Source: Candidatus Methylospira mobilis
Lineage (GTDB): Bacteria > Pseudomonadota > Gammaproteobacteria > Methylococcales > Methylococcaceae
Assembly (NCBI RefSeq): GCF_009498235.1
Contig: NZ_CP044205.1
Coordinates: forward strand, 1,297,716 to 1,361,715
Direction: 5' to 3'
Length of the DNA stretch: 64,000 bases
Position numbers and translations under genes: made by a program. This document shows, in pieces, positions 47,154-56,264 of this stretch. Position 1 is the first letter of the stretch, and the number at the start of each line of letters is the position of its first letter. The notes below the pieces were generated by a model. The model did not search any database and had not been told where the DNA came from. It was given only the letters and a program-made list of their open reading frames with translations.

Positions 47154-47371
47154 TAATTGATAGGCTCGTAAGTCCAAGGCACATAACCCTTAGCGCGCAC
47201 TCTACTGGCTATTTCGTCTACGTCATCAATGGTGATTATGTTATTCCCACGCGCCACACACATCTCAATCGTCACCTCCAACAGAATCAAATGACCATAC
47301 GAAAGGTCATCACTCGATATTTCCACTTCAAGTCCGTTGGGCAGCATGATTTTGCGTTTTGGTGTGTTCAT
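47153..47371 (-). CDS. small plasmid protein of unknown function
   Basis: A 72-residue protein (MNTPKRKIMLPNGLEVEISS then DDLSYGHLILLEVTIEM). Its ATG overlaps the replication gene's stop codon (ATGA), so it is translated with it. The acidic, compact sequence resembles no family that I recognise; a copy-control or partition accessory role is only a guess from position. It ends within the second 22-bp repeat. Confidence 0.6.
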   Translation of the reverse strand: MNTPKRKIMLPNGLEVEISSDDLSYGHLILLEVTIEMCVARGNNIITIDDVDEIASRVRAKGYVPWTYEPIN

Positions 47372-48360
47372 TTTATTGGCTTTCTGCATTTGGCTTTCTT
47401 TTCGATGTGTTTTATCTGGGCGGGGCTTGGTATCCGCTCGATGTGTACCAGGTCGCCGGCGTCAATGCTCCACGCGGTTATAATTCCCGCATCCTTTAGC
47501 AAGTCTAGGGCTTGCCGCAATATAGCGCGGAAGTGCTTAAGCTCTTTCGTCTGGCTTCCGCTACGGTCGCGGATGGTTTCAGCTTTCATCGAGTATTGCT
47601 CGGCGTGGCTCTCGATGTGCAAATGCAGCCACTTTGCAAGCTCGGAGCCTCTGCCACTGATTTTCAGGCGGTCTTGCCAGTCGATCAGGGTTACTTCCAT
47701 CCGACCGAAAAACCGCGCAAACTTCGGGTTTAATCTGTAGACAAGGTGGCGGCGGTATTGCGGCAGGATCGCTTGATCTTGCGGCGTGCTGGCATCGTCC
47801 AGCAAATGCCCCTCATAGCGCGGCATATTCGGCAAGGTGAGCCGAATCGTACCGCGCACAAGGCGGCTTATTTGCTCGAATAGTTGGCGCCGTTGCTCTT
47901 GGTACGTATCGCGCCCCAAGCCCTTCAAAACGGCATTGACAGACGCGCAAACGTCCACGCCTAGCGGCTTGTGATTTGCACTAAAGATAAGCTGCATAAG
48001 CGTGTCATGATCATCTTGATTGAGCTGCTCGCCGCAAAACTCAATCTTTACCCCTCCGACTTCGCCGACGGTCACATAATCGCGGAAAAACTGCCGCTTT
48101 TTCACGGCGGCGAACAAGGCACAACGCGCGATTTTGTTCGATACTGCGCGGGTATCGTCGCCAAAAGGTGAGGGAAACTGCAGGACGGTGTTTTTTACTT
48201 CCTGCACCGCTGGCTGGCTCTTTCCCTCGTGTTCCTCGCGCGCCTTTATCGCCCGGCGCAAATTTTCGACTGACTCGGCAAGCGGGTCGCCAAAATCATT
48301 TTTCTGCGCACGCCCGTTGGCGGTAACCTGGGCTGCAACGAAGGCGGATATATGCTCCAT
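47368..48360 (-). CDS. TrfA-like plasmid replication initiator
   Basis: About 330 residues. A run like VSNKIARCALFAAVKKRQFF, with YDTLMQLIFSA-type and EGHLLDD...RHLVYRLNPKFARFFG segments, is characteristic of TrfA of IncP-type plasmids, which binds iterons and recruits the replicative helicase. The ATG at 48360 follows GGGGGGCTCCC. It sits directly after the AlpA-like gene and before the small gene, on one operon. Complete frame. It marks this island as an integrated plasmid. Confidence 0.85.
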   Translation of the reverse strand: MEHISAFVAAQVTANGRAQKNDFGDPLAESVENLRRAIKAREEHEGKSQPAVQEVKNTVLQFPSPFGDDTRAVSNKIARCALFAAVKKRQFFRDYVTVGEVGGVKIEFCGEQLNQDDHDTLMQLIFSANHKPLGVDVCASVNAVLKGLGRDTYQEQRRQLFEQISRLVRGTIRLTLPNMPRYEGHLLDDASTPQDQAILPQYRRHLVYRLNPKFARFFGRMEVTLIDWQDRLKISGRGSELAKWLHLHIESHAEQYSMKAETIRDRSGSQTKELKHFRAILRQALDLLKDAGIITAWSIDAGDLVHIERIPSPAQIKHIEKKAKCRKPIK

Positions 48361-48380
48361 CGGGAGCCCCCCGACTAGAG

Positions 48381-48602
48381 TCAAACCCCGCCATCAATAA
48401 CCGCCGCAACCACATCCACCCGAAACAAGATACGCCTACCTATTTTCAGTCTGCCTTGCTTTAATTTTTCGGCAAATGCCGACTCCCCTCGGAGGGTAAA
48501 TCGCAATCCCTCGGGGGTGCGATGCAGCACCTCGGCAACCTGTCGCGTGTCGAGGAGTAATCCGCCATATTGTTTTGCAAGTTTGTCTTCGGTTGTATTC
48601 AT
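48381..48602 (-). CDS. AlpA/excisionase-like helix-turn-helix protein
   Basis: A 73-residue protein (MNTTEDKLAKQYGGLLLDTR). QVAEVLHRTPEGLRFTLRG is a MerR/AlpA-type helix-turn-helix. The ATG at 48602 has GGGGAAAA before it and is preferred to an upstream in-frame start. Such proteins act as excisionases or regulators in mobile elements. It starts divergently from the 470-residue gene. Confidence 0.75.
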   Translation of the reverse strand: MNTTEDKLAKQYGGLLLDTRQVAEVLHRTPEGLRFTLRGESAFAEKLKQGRLKIGRRILFRVDVVAAVIDGGV

Positions 48603-48714
48603 TTTTTCCCCGTGTTTTTCGGTGTTTACGTGTGGCACGCGGATATAATATGAGTTGACTAGATGCCCGTAAGGTATAAAATATGTAAATCTGGTTACCT
48701 AATGACACAATGAC

Positions 48715-50127
48715 ATGCTCGAAGAATTAGGCGAAGATCTACCCGAGTTTCTGCACACGCTCAATGCCCCAGAAACGACTAAGATTACTGTCCATAGGGA
48801 CGGGGATCTGTTGCATCTGTTGCAAACGCGTTTTGGGGGGAACAAGAAATCTATAGAGGTTGTTGCTGCTCCTGGTGCAGCAGAGATGGCGATACACAAA
48901 ATAGCCAAAAACTTAGATATAAAGATTGAGAACCTAACTGGATTTTTTGAAGGAGAAATCCTGATCAGAGGGGCTCGGTTTAATTTTACAGCTCATGAAA
49001 ACGCCCGAGTGTTTACCCTCCGCAAAATTGACCCGCAAATACTTGCGCTCGAAATCGCGCTTGCGAGCGATTTATCTCCAGCGAAAGCGAAGAAACCCTT
49101 TTATTGGTTTTGTGACGCAAAAGTTACGGATATAAAGCGCGATAGAGCGGCGAATGTTGATTTATTACTCGACCAAATTCATTGGTTTTGTGACACCAAA
49201 GTTGCGGATGCGATCCGGATATGTGCAATGAAGTCAGCCACGTACTCATTGACCTCAAAACCTCACTCGCTTTGGAGTCTTATACGCGCACATATTGACC
49301 CAGCGGTAAAAGACTATTTGAATCAGGCCAATTTTCCTAGCTTGAAAATCCTAGGTTTTTTCTCACCTGGTTTTTCGGAGTCATCGAAGTTAAACGGTAT
49401 CAGAAGTACGCAAGAAAGTATAAAAGCAGTAATACGATATTCAGCTTCTATTGAACGTGCCCGTAATTTTCCAGAAAACTTCACACAAACCCTGGATTCT
49501 TTACTTTATCTGTTAGAGTTTATGGCTATGTGTGAGCGGAAACAAAATATCGGTTTGGTAACCAACCCATCTGGGACTACTAGGCGAACATTGAAATATA
49601 AGGCTGATGCTACTAATCATTTCCCCTACTGTGAACTCTGTTGGCGTTTATCTGCTTTTGCCCAAGCAGCCAAAGATGGAGATCCCACTTCAAAAGTTGA
49701 TAAAGAATATAAAGCGCGCGATCTTAGTCGTCGATTCTGCGAGGAACACGACCCATCTATCAATATAAATAAAAAATCACGCGACGATGATAAAAAAGAC
49801 AAAAAAAATTTTTACAGAACCGACTTAAAATACAAAGATGTGTTTCACGCTAAGGTCTTAGAGTGTTACCGTGCTCTACACTGGCCTCCTGGTGCCTATG
49901 ACGAGCAGGATCGTGAGATTAGGCGTTTCGCCTATGAGTTCGTTCGTCTATCCGATAATCCTATACATATAATGCGCATGAAACGACAGGGGTTAAGCAA
50001 GGAGGAAATAGCCGTCAAGTTGAGTATTCACCCCAAAACGGTTTCTAAGCATCTAAGAGGGCTCTCTCCTTACTTCAAAGAATTGATAGCATCTAGCTTG
50101 TTCACTAAATCTTCAGCGCGCAAGTGA
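48715..50127 (+). CDS. island protein with Cys/His cluster and C-terminal helix-turn-helix, function unknown
   Basis: A 470-residue protein not recognised. About residues 302-345 have a cysteine/histidine pattern (YCELCWR, then FCEEHDP) that could bind zinc. The C-terminus reads MKRQGLSKEEIAVKLSIHPK then TVSKHLRGLS, a clear sigma-70-region-4-like or LuxR-like helix-turn-helix. The sequence is more AT-rich than its neighbours, suggesting foreign origin. The start at 48715 has no strong ribosome binding site. Its 3' end overlaps the integrase gene's 3' end by 58 bases. A DNA-binding regulator of the element is the modest reading. Confidence 0.7.
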   Translation: MLEELGEDLPEFLHTLNAPETTKITVHRDGDLLHLLQTRFGGNKKSIEVVAAPGAAEMAIHKIAKNLDIKIENLTGFFEGEILIRGARFNFTAHENARVFTLRKIDPQILALEIALASDLSPAKAKKPFYWFCDAKVTDIKRDRAANVDLLLDQIHWFCDTKVADAIRICAMKSATYSLTSKPHSLWSLIRAHIDPAVKDYLNQANFPSLKILGFFSPGFSESSKLNGIRSTQESIKAVIRYSASIERARNFPENFTQTLDSLLYLLEFMAMCERKQNIGLVTNPSGTTRRTLKYKADATNHFPYCELCWRLSAFAQAAKDGDPTSKVDKEYKARDLSRRFCEEHDPSININKKSRDDDKKDKKNFYRTDLKYKDVFHAKVLECYRALHWPPGAYDEQDREIRRFAYEFVRLSDNPIHIMRMKRQGLSKEEIAVKLSIHPKTVSKHLRGLSPYFKELIASSLFTKSSARK

Positions 50128-51143
50128 GTGTAGCGCTTCAGCATTTGCATCGAGCGGTGGCCGCTAATCGAGGAAACCTCTTGATCGCTCAAACCCGACT
50201 CGACAAAGCGGCTAACTGCCTCATGACGCAAATCGTGGAAATGGAAGTCAGTTAACCCCAGTTTCTTTTTCAGCCGCACCCAGACTGCATTGAACTGATA
50301 GGGCTGGCGTTTACCATCCTTGCCCGGCTCGCCAAAGAAAACCAAATCCGTGTCAAACGGACGAATCGGATTATTCAGCGCCTGCCGAAAATACTCGGTG
50401 GCTTCCTTGGTCAATGGCACGGTGCGCGGCGAGGTGTTTTTGGTTTCGAGCAAACGCACGATGCGGCGCTCAAGATCAACCTGATTGCGCCGAAGCGTCA
50501 AAATTTCAGATGACCGCATCCCGGTTGAAATAGCGATACCGGCAATCCAGCCCAGCATGGGGTTCGAGTGCGCAGCAACAGCTTCGAAAAGCCGCTGTTC
50601 TTCTTCGGTAGAAAGTCGGCGGTTTCGCCCTGGACCGGGAGCAGGGCGACGGATGTTAAGAACCGGGTTATAGGTAAGTCCCAATCCCCATTCCTTGATA
50701 GCTACCGTGAACATATGTCCCAGAAGGGCAAGCTCCAAGCGAACGGTGTTGTTACTACGCGGAACGCGCACGCCTTTATCGTTTAAGTCTCCGGCAAGCC
50801 TGTCGTCGCGATATTGAGCAATTACTTCAGCAGTCAAAGCGATAAGAGAATATTTCCCGAGCTGATCAGTCAAGATTGACACTCGCTTAACTTCTCTGGA
50901 CTGAGTGGTTGGCCGTTTGGTCGGCGTCACTTCGGCTTGATATTTTTGCAGGGCATCTTTAACCGTCATGCGTTCAGCGGGTGCGCGCAGAATGTGGACG
51001 CCGCGAACCATTTCATCTTCGGTGCGTCGCGACCAGTCTTCCGCATCGCGTTTCGTGCGGAAAGTCTTGGCTGCGCTCGGCCATCCGGCCTTTCGGATAA
51101 CTGCTTTCCAAGTGCCGGAATCTGTCTTGACGATGGTTGCCAT
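50070..51143 (-). CDS. tyrosine recombinase (integrase) at tRNA-Lys
   Basis: A 357-residue phage-type integrase. An N-terminal Arm-binding domain (GWPSAAKTFRTKRDAEDWSR) and SAM-like core domain are followed by the catalytic domain: ISTGMRSSEILTLRRNQVDL (Arg), FHDLRHEAVSRFVESG (H-x-x-R), ISGHRSMQMLKRYTHLRAED (His and Tyr). All catalytic residues are present. Its start is about 110 bases from the 3' end of tRNA-Lys, the likely attachment site. It appears functional, in contrast to the other two integrases of the window. Confidence 0.93.
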   Translation of the reverse strand: MATIVKTDSGTWKAVIRKAGWPSAAKTFRTKRDAEDWSRRTEDEMVRGVHILRAPAERMTVKDALQKYQAEVTPTKRPTTQSREVKRVSILTDQLGKYSLIALTAEVIAQYRDDRLAGDLNDKGVRVPRSNNTVRLELALLGHMFTVAIKEWGLGLTYNPVLNIRRPAPGPGRNRRLSTEEEQRLFEAVAAHSNPMLGWIAGIAISTGMRSSEILTLRRNQVDLERRIVRLLETKNTSPRTVPLTKEATEYFRQALNNPIRPFDTDLVFFGEPGKDGKRQPYQFNAVWVRLKKKLGLTDFHFHDLRHEAVSRFVESGLSDQEVSSISGHRSMQMLKRYTHLRAEDLVNKLDAINSLK

Positions 51144-51252
51144 AAGTATCCCTGAACAGTGTCATGTACTGAGCACTGTACCGAAATTGTACCTGATAGG
51201 CAATTTTTAGAGCGGAATAATAGCAAGCTTAAGCACAAGCTATTGTTTTTAT

Positions 51253-51328
51253 TGGTGGGCCATGTAGGGATCGAACCTACGACAAACGGATTAAGAGTCC
51301 GCTGCTCTACCAGCTGAGCTAATGGCCC
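51253..51328 (-). tRNA. tRNA-Lys (CTT)
   Basis: A 76-base tRNA with encoded CCA: acceptor GGGCCAT/ATGGCCC, anticodon loop CTCTTAA giving CTT, and T loop GGTTCGATCCC. Last gene of a four-tRNA cluster; its 3' end borders the integrase island. Confidence 0.97.
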
Positions 51329-51335
51329 AAATAAA

Positions 51336-51412
51336 TGGGGTGACCGATGGGGCTCGAACCCACGACAACCGGAATCACAATCCGGGACTCTACCGACTGA
51401 GCTACGGTCACC
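51336..51412 (-). tRNA. tRNA-His (GTG)
   Basis: A 77-base tRNA with the extra 5' G typical of tRNA-His, anticodon loop TTGTGAT giving GTG, and encoded CCA. Confidence 0.97.
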
Positions 51413-51432
51413 ATAATATGTAGCAAGGTGAA

Positions 51433-51509
51433 TGGTGCGCTTGGCAGGACTCGAACCTGCGACCCTCGGCTTAGAAGGCCGATGCTCTATCCGGCTGAGC
51501 TACAAGCGC
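51433..51509 (-). tRNA. tRNA-Arg (TCT)
   Basis: A 77-base tRNA: acceptor GCGCTTG/CAAGCGC, anticodon loop CTTCTAA giving TCT, and encoded CCA. Confidence 0.97.
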
Positions 51510-51514
51510 AAATG

Positions 51515-51591
51515 TGGTCGGGGTAGAGGGATTCGAACCCCCGACATTCTGCTCCCAAAACAGACGCGCTACCAGACTGCGCTATACCCCG
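51515..51591 (-). tRNA. tRNA-Pro (TGG)
   Basis: A 77-base tRNA: acceptor CGGGGTA/TACCCCG, anticodon loop TTTGGGA giving TGG, and encoded CCA. First gene of the cluster in transcription order Pro-Arg-His-Lys. Confidence 0.97.
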
Positions 51592-51682
51592 ATGCCTCAA
51601 TGTGCTGTCAGTAAAAGCCAGCCAACCGAGCTGATAATAATTGCATGTTATAATTATAAAGTCAAGAAAATATCGAGTCTCC

Positions 51683-52774
51683 GTGATTAAAATCCAAAAA
51701 CCTGTTATCCCGATCTCCGCTGGCCAGCTTGCGGAGCTGGCGGCGCGTATCAAAGGCTGGGGAATGGAACTCGGCTTTCAACATATAGGCATAACCGATA
51801 TCGTTCTCGAAGACGCGGAAAAGCATTTGCAGCAATGGCTGGCGGACGGTTTTCATGGAGAGATGAGCTACATGGAAACGCACGGCAGCAAGCGCACGCG
51901 CCCGGACGAACTGGTACCCGGCACCGTCAGGGTAATCTGCGCGCGCATCGATTATTTGCCGGAACCTGCTGCGCTATCAGAAGAAAGGCTGAACAACGCG
52001 CTACAGGCTTTCGTTTCGCGCTATGCGCTGGGACGGGATTATCACAAACTGGTGCGCTCCCGGCTGCAACGCCTCGCTGCGAGGATAGAAACGGAAGTCG
52101 GCGCTTTCGGCTACCGGGTATTTTCCGACAGCGCGCCGGTGATGGAAAAAGCGTTGGCGGAAAAGTCCGGGCTGGGCTGGATAGGCAAACATAGCAACCT
52201 GATTGCGCGGGAAGCCGGTTCCTGGTTTTTTCTGGGCGAGATTTATACCGACCTGCCGTTACCCTGCGACGACGTCGTTTCCAATAATTGCGGAACCTGT
52301 ATCGCCTGCATGGCGGCCTGTCCCACCCAGGCCATAGTCGCCCCGTATCGCGTCGATGCGCGGCGGTGTATTTCCTACCTGACCATAGAACTGCACGGCA
52401 GCATACCGCTCGAGTTCAGGAAAGCCATCGGCAACCGCATTTACGGCTGTGACGATTGCCAGTTGGCATGTCCCTGGAACCGCTTCGCCACGCAAAGCGC
52501 TGAAGCCGATTTTCGGGCGCGCCACGGTTTGGATACGCTCAGCCTGATTGATGCGCTAAGCTGGGACGAGTACGGCTTCCTGAAAAAGACCGAAGGTTCG
52601 GCGATAAGGCGTATCGGTCATCAGCGCTGGCAGCGCAATGTTGCGATTGCGTTGGGTAACAGCTCTCCATCCCCGTCAGTAATTAGTGCATTACAGCAAC
52701 AACTCGCCGGCGCTTCGGAACTGGTAGGAGAGCATCTGCTCTGGGCGCTGGAACAACATTATTGCTCACGATAG
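51683..52774 (+). CDS. queG: epoxyqueuosine reductase
   Basis: About 363 residues. QueG reduces epoxyqueuosine to queuosine in tRNA using cobalamin and two 4Fe-4S clusters. Cluster motifs are CGTCIACMAACPTQAI and YGCDDCQLACPWNRF, and the cobalamin-binding part includes GLGWIGKHSNLI. The open frame extends to a TTG at 51641, but that passes through a TATAAT-like -10 box; the GTG at 51683 (VIKIQKPVIP) is more likely. It starts divergently from the tRNA cluster. Confidence 0.93.
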   Translation: MIKIQKPVIPISAGQLAELAARIKGWGMELGFQHIGITDIVLEDAEKHLQQWLADGFHGEMSYMETHGSKRTRPDELVPGTVRVICARIDYLPEPAALSEERLNNALQAFVSRYALGRDYHKLVRSRLQRLAARIETEVGAFGYRVFSDSAPVMEKALAEKSGLGWIGKHSNLIAREAGSWFFLGEIYTDLPLPCDDVVSNNCGTCIACMAACPTQAIVAPYRVDARRCISYLTIELHGSIPLEFRKAIGNRIYGCDDCQLACPWNRFATQSAEADFRARHGLDTLSLIDALSWDEYGFLKKTEGSAIRRIGHQRWQRNVAIALGNSSPSPSVISALQQQLAGASELVGEHLLWALEQHYCSR

Positions 52775-52844
52775 CCATACCTCGTGCGCACGACGCGCAA
52801 ACATGGGAGAATGACGCCACTTCACAATTCAGATTCAATTGACT

Positions 52845-54512
52845 ATGGCACAGTACATTTTCACTATGAACCGGGTGGGTAAAGTCGTACCGCCCAAACG
52901 CGAAATCCTGCGCGACATTTCGCTGTCGTTCTTTCCAGGCGCCAAAATCGGCGTACTCGGACTGAACGGCTCGGGAAAATCGACCTTGTTGCGGATCATG
53001 GCCGGTATCGACACCGAGTTTAATGGCGAAGCGCGCCCGCAGCCTGGTATTAAAATCGGTTATCTGCCGCAGGAGCCGCAACTGGACCCGATAAAAACCG
53101 TGCGCGGCAATGTCGAGGAAGCGCTGCAACCGATCAAGGACGCCTTGGCGGAACTGGATACGGTTTACGCTGCCTACGCCGACCCGGATGCCGATTTCGA
53201 CGCCATAGCCGCTAAACAGGCCGAACTCGAGGCATTTATTCAAACCACCGGTGGCCACGAACTGGATCGCACGCTGGAAATTGCCGCCGATGCGCTACGC
53301 CTGCCGGATTGGGATGCGGATGTCACCAAGCTGTCCGGCGGCGAGCGCCGCCGCGTCGCGTTGTGCCGTTTGCTGCTTTCCAGCCCCGACATGCTGTTGC
53401 TGGACGAACCCACCAACCACCTGGACGCCGAATCAGTCGCCTGGCTGGAACATTTTCTGCACGATTTCCCCGGCACCGTGATTGCGGTTACCCATGACCG
53501 CTACTTCCTCGACAATGTTGCAGGCTGGATACTGGAACTGGATCGCGGACACGGCATTCCCTGGGAAGGCAACTACTCTTCCTGGCTGGAACAAAAGGAA
53601 AAGCGCCTGGAAATAGAAGAAAAGCAGGAAAGCGCACGCCAAAAAGCGATGAAAGCCGAACTGGAATGGGTGCGCACCAACCCCAAAGGCCGTCACGCCA
53701 AGAGCAAGGCGCGTCTGGCGCGCTTCGACGAGCTGTCCTCGCATGAAAACCAGACGCGCAACGAAACCAAGGAAATCTACATTCCGCCGGGACCGAGATT
53801 GGGCGATGTGGTGGTGGAAGCCGAAAGCATCCGCAAAGGCTTCGGCGACCGGTTGCTGATCGACGATCTCAGTTTCCGTCTGCCTCCCGGCGGTATCGTC
53901 GGCATCATCGGTCCGAACGGCGCCGGTAAGTCGACGTTGTTCCGCATGATGGCCGGACTGGAGCAACCCGATTCCGGCGCGATCCGCATCGGCGAAACGG
54001 TACAGATTTCGCACGTCGATCAAATGCGCGATAATCTCGATCCCAACAAAACCGTGTGGGAAGATATTTCCGACGGCCTCGACATGATTACCGTCGGCAC
54101 TTATCAGACGCCATCGCGTGCCTATTGCGGACGCTTCAACTTCAAGGGCTCCGACCAGCAAAAGCGCATCGGCGAACTGTCCGGCGGCGAACGCAACCGC
54201 GTACATCTTGCCAAACTGTTGAAAAGCGGCGGCAACGTATTGCTGCTGGATGAACCGACCAACGATCTGGACGTAGAAACCCTGCGCGCGCTGGAAGAAG
54301 CGCTGCTCGACTTCCCCGGCTGCGCGGTGGTGATCTCGCATGACCGCTGGTTTTTGGATCGTATCGCCACGCATATGCTGGCGTTCGAGGGCGACAGCAA
54401 GGTAGTCTGGTTCGAAGGCAACTACGCCGATTACGAGGCCGACCGTCATCGCCGTCTTGGCACCGATGCCGATACGCCGCATCGCGTCAAGTTCAAAAAG
54501 CTCGGAGCTTAA
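52845..54512 (+). CDS. ettA: energy-dependent translational throttle protein EttA (ABC-F)
   Basis: A 555-residue ABC-F ATPase with two nucleotide-binding domains: Walker [17 protein letters not shown] and [16 protein letters not shown], signatures [15 protein letters not shown] and [15 protein letters not shown], Walker [16 protein letters not shown] and [15 protein letters not shown]. The linker with [20 protein letters not shown] is the P-site-tRNA-interaction motif. It gates ribosome elongation by cell energy. The ATG at 52845 is used; an in-frame TTG at 52839 is rejected. Confidence 0.96.
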   Translation: MAQYIFTMNRVGKVVPPKREILRDISLSFFPGAKIGVLGLNGSGKSTLLRIMAGIDTEFNGEARPQPGIKIGYLPQEPQLDPIKTVRGNVEEALQPIKDALAELDTVYAAYADPDADFDAIAAKQAELEAFIQTTGGHELDRTLEIAADALRLPDWDADVTKLSGGERRRVALCRLLLSSPDMLLLDEPTNHLDAESVAWLEHFLHDFPGTVIAVTHDRYFLDNVAGWILELDRGHGIPWEGNYSSWLEQKEKRLEIEEKQESARQKAMKAELEWVRTNPKGRHAKSKARLARFDELSSHENQTRNETKEIYIPPGPRLGDVVVEAESIRKGFGDRLLIDDLSFRLPPGGIVGIIGPNGAGKSTLFRMMAGLEQPDSGAIRIGETVQISHVDQMRDNLDPNKTVWEDISDGLDMITVGTYQTPSRAYCGRFNFKGSDQQKRIGELSGGERNRVHLAKLLKSGGNVLLLDEPTNDLDVETLRALEEALLDFPGCAVVISHDRWFLDRIATHMLAFEGDSKVVWFEGNYADYEADRHRRLGTDADTPHRVKFKKLGA

Positions 54513-54569
54513 GTCGCGGCTTCGGATGCGGCGCCCAAACAGCGGCGCTGCATCCCCAACCGCGTTATC

Positions 54570-56099
54570 ATGATTACTCTTACCACCCTCAACGCACGTT
54601 ATTTCCACGCATCGCTCGGCCTGCGCTATCTGCTCGCCAACATGGGTGAGCTTGAGCCGGTTACCACGCTACGCGAATTCATTTTCAGCGAACGCCCCAA
54701 CGATATCGTCGAGTCCCTGTTGCGTGACCAGCCGCGTATCATCGGCTTGGGCGTTTACATCTGGAACATCACCGAAACCACGCAGGTGGTCGCGCTACTC
54801 AAACAAATCCGCCCGGATATCAATATTATCCTCGGCGGCCCCGAAGTCAGTTACGAAACCGGACAACAGGATATCGTCCGCTACGCCGATTACGTCATCA
54901 CCGGCCCCGGCGATCTCGCCTTTGCAGCGCTTTGTCGCCGGATTCTGAACGGCAACTCGCCCGGACACAAAATTATCGCCGCCGAATATCCGCCGTTACA
55001 GCAACTGGTTTTACCTTACGGCCACTATAACGAACAGGACATTGCCAGCCGCATTATTTATGTGGAAGCGTCGCGCGGCTGCCCGTTCAAATGCGAGTTT
55101 TGCCTGTCGTCGCTGGACAAGACCGCCTGGCCGTTCGAACCGGATGCCTTTCTGGATGCGCTGGACAGTCTGCATCAACGTGGCGTCAGGCATTTCAAGT
55201 TTGTCGACCGCACTTTCAATCTGAACATCAAATCCAGCCTGCACATACTCGAGTTTTTTCTGGAACGGCTGGATGAGCGGCTTTTTCTGCATTTCGAAAT
55301 CATTCCCGATCATTTACCGGAAGCCTTGAAAGCCGCGATCCGGCGTTTTCCGGCTGGTACGCTGCAATTCGAAATCGGCATACAAACGCTGAACCCGGAA
55401 GTGCAGCAACTCATCAGCCGTAAACAGGACGTGATCAAAACCCTGGACAACCTGCAATGGCTGCGCAACGAAAGCGGCGCGCATCTGCACACCGATTTGA
55501 TCTTCGGTCTGCCGGGAGAAAGTCTGGACAGCTTCGGTGACGGATTCAATCAGTTGATAAAACTGAATCCGCATGAAATCCAGGTCGGCATTCTGAAACG
55601 ACTGCGCGGCGCACCTTTGGCGCGACACGATGACGCCTACCGGATGCGTTACAGTCCCTATCCGCCCTATAGCATCCTGCAAACAAGTCTGGTCGGTTTC
55701 GACGACGTACAGCGCATGACGCGTTATGCGCGCTACTGGGATTTGATCGGCAATTCGGGACGCTTCGGGCGCGGACGAGCGCTGCTGCTCGGCGACGAAC
55801 CTTTCGAGCGCTTTCTGGCTTTTTCGGACTGGGTATTTCAGCGCACCGGAAAAACGCACGAGATTTCGCTGTCGCGCCTGTACGACCTGGCATATCAATG
55901 GCTGTTGCAACAGGACGAAGACCGGCACAACGCCTACGATGCGCTCGCCGCCGATTATCATGCCAGCGGCGCGCGCGGGCTTCCGGAGTTCATGAATAAT
56001 GCCGCCGGTTCCCTGCAATATTCAACCGGCACGGAGCAGAAACCGGCCAATCGGCAGGCGAGGAGGCGTCAATCGAAACACGGTGAAACGGGGCAATAA
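54570..56099 (+). CDS. B12-binding radical SAM protein (DUF4080 type)
   Basis: A 509-residue protein. The N-terminal B12-binding domain has FSERPNDIVESLLRDQPRII then GLGVYIWNITETTQVV and IILGGPEVSYETGQQ. The radical SAM CX3CX2C motif is in ASRGCPFKCEFCLSSLDKTA. A C-terminal DUF4080 domain follows. The family probably performs a methylation or modification of unknown substrate; no partner gene is adjacent. Starts about 57 bases after ettA, perhaps cotranscribed. Confidence 0.88.
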   Translation: MITLTTLNARYFHASLGLRYLLANMGELEPVTTLREFIFSERPNDIVESLLRDQPRIIGLGVYIWNITETTQVVALLKQIRPDINIILGGPEVSYETGQQDIVRYADYVITGPGDLAFAALCRRILNGNSPGHKIIAAEYPPLQQLVLPYGHYNEQDIASRIIYVEASRGCPFKCEFCLSSLDKTAWPFEPDAFLDALDSLHQRGVRHFKFVDRTFNLNIKSSLHILEFFLERLDERLFLHFEIIPDHLPEALKAAIRRFPAGTLQFEIGIQTLNPEVQQLISRKQDVIKTLDNLQWLRNESGAHLHTDLIFGLPGESLDSFGDGFNQLIKLNPHEIQVGILKRLRGAPLARHDDAYRMRYSPYPPYSILQTSLVGFDDVQRMTRYARYWDLIGNSGRFGRGRALLLGDEPFERFLAFSDWVFQRTGKTHEISLSRLYDLAYQWLLQQDEDRHNAYDALAADYHASGARGLPEFMNNAAGSLQYSTGTEQKPANRQARRRQSKHGETGQ

Positions 56100-56161
56100 G
56101 CGCGACGTTGCGCTGCGCCGTTGAAACTAAGAACCCTTTCCCTGTGAGAGAGGGCCAGCAG

Positions 56162-56245
56162 GTAGGTTGGGGGGAACGATGGGAACCCCAACGCAAACCA
56201 CGGCGGGGTGTGCAGGTTGGGGTTCGCAAGCTCACCCCAACCTAC
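56162..56245. repeat. MITE-like dispersed inverted repeat
   Basis: An 84-bp unit bounded by GTAGGTTGGGG and its perfect inverse CCCCAACCTAC, with internal copies of GGTTGGGGTT. It lies between the convergent radical SAM and copA genes. The form matches short repeats common in gammaproteobacteria. A neighbouring CCTTTCCCTGTGAGAGAGGG (56135-56154) resembles the repeats around the DUF559 cassette. Confidence 0.65.
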
Positions 56246-56264
56246 GGGCTTTTTTACAATACAA

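Noticed and set aside
53433..54608. A 391-codon minus-strand frame opposite ettA
   Set aside because: A shadow of the high-GC third-position bias of ettA; no start context and no domain.
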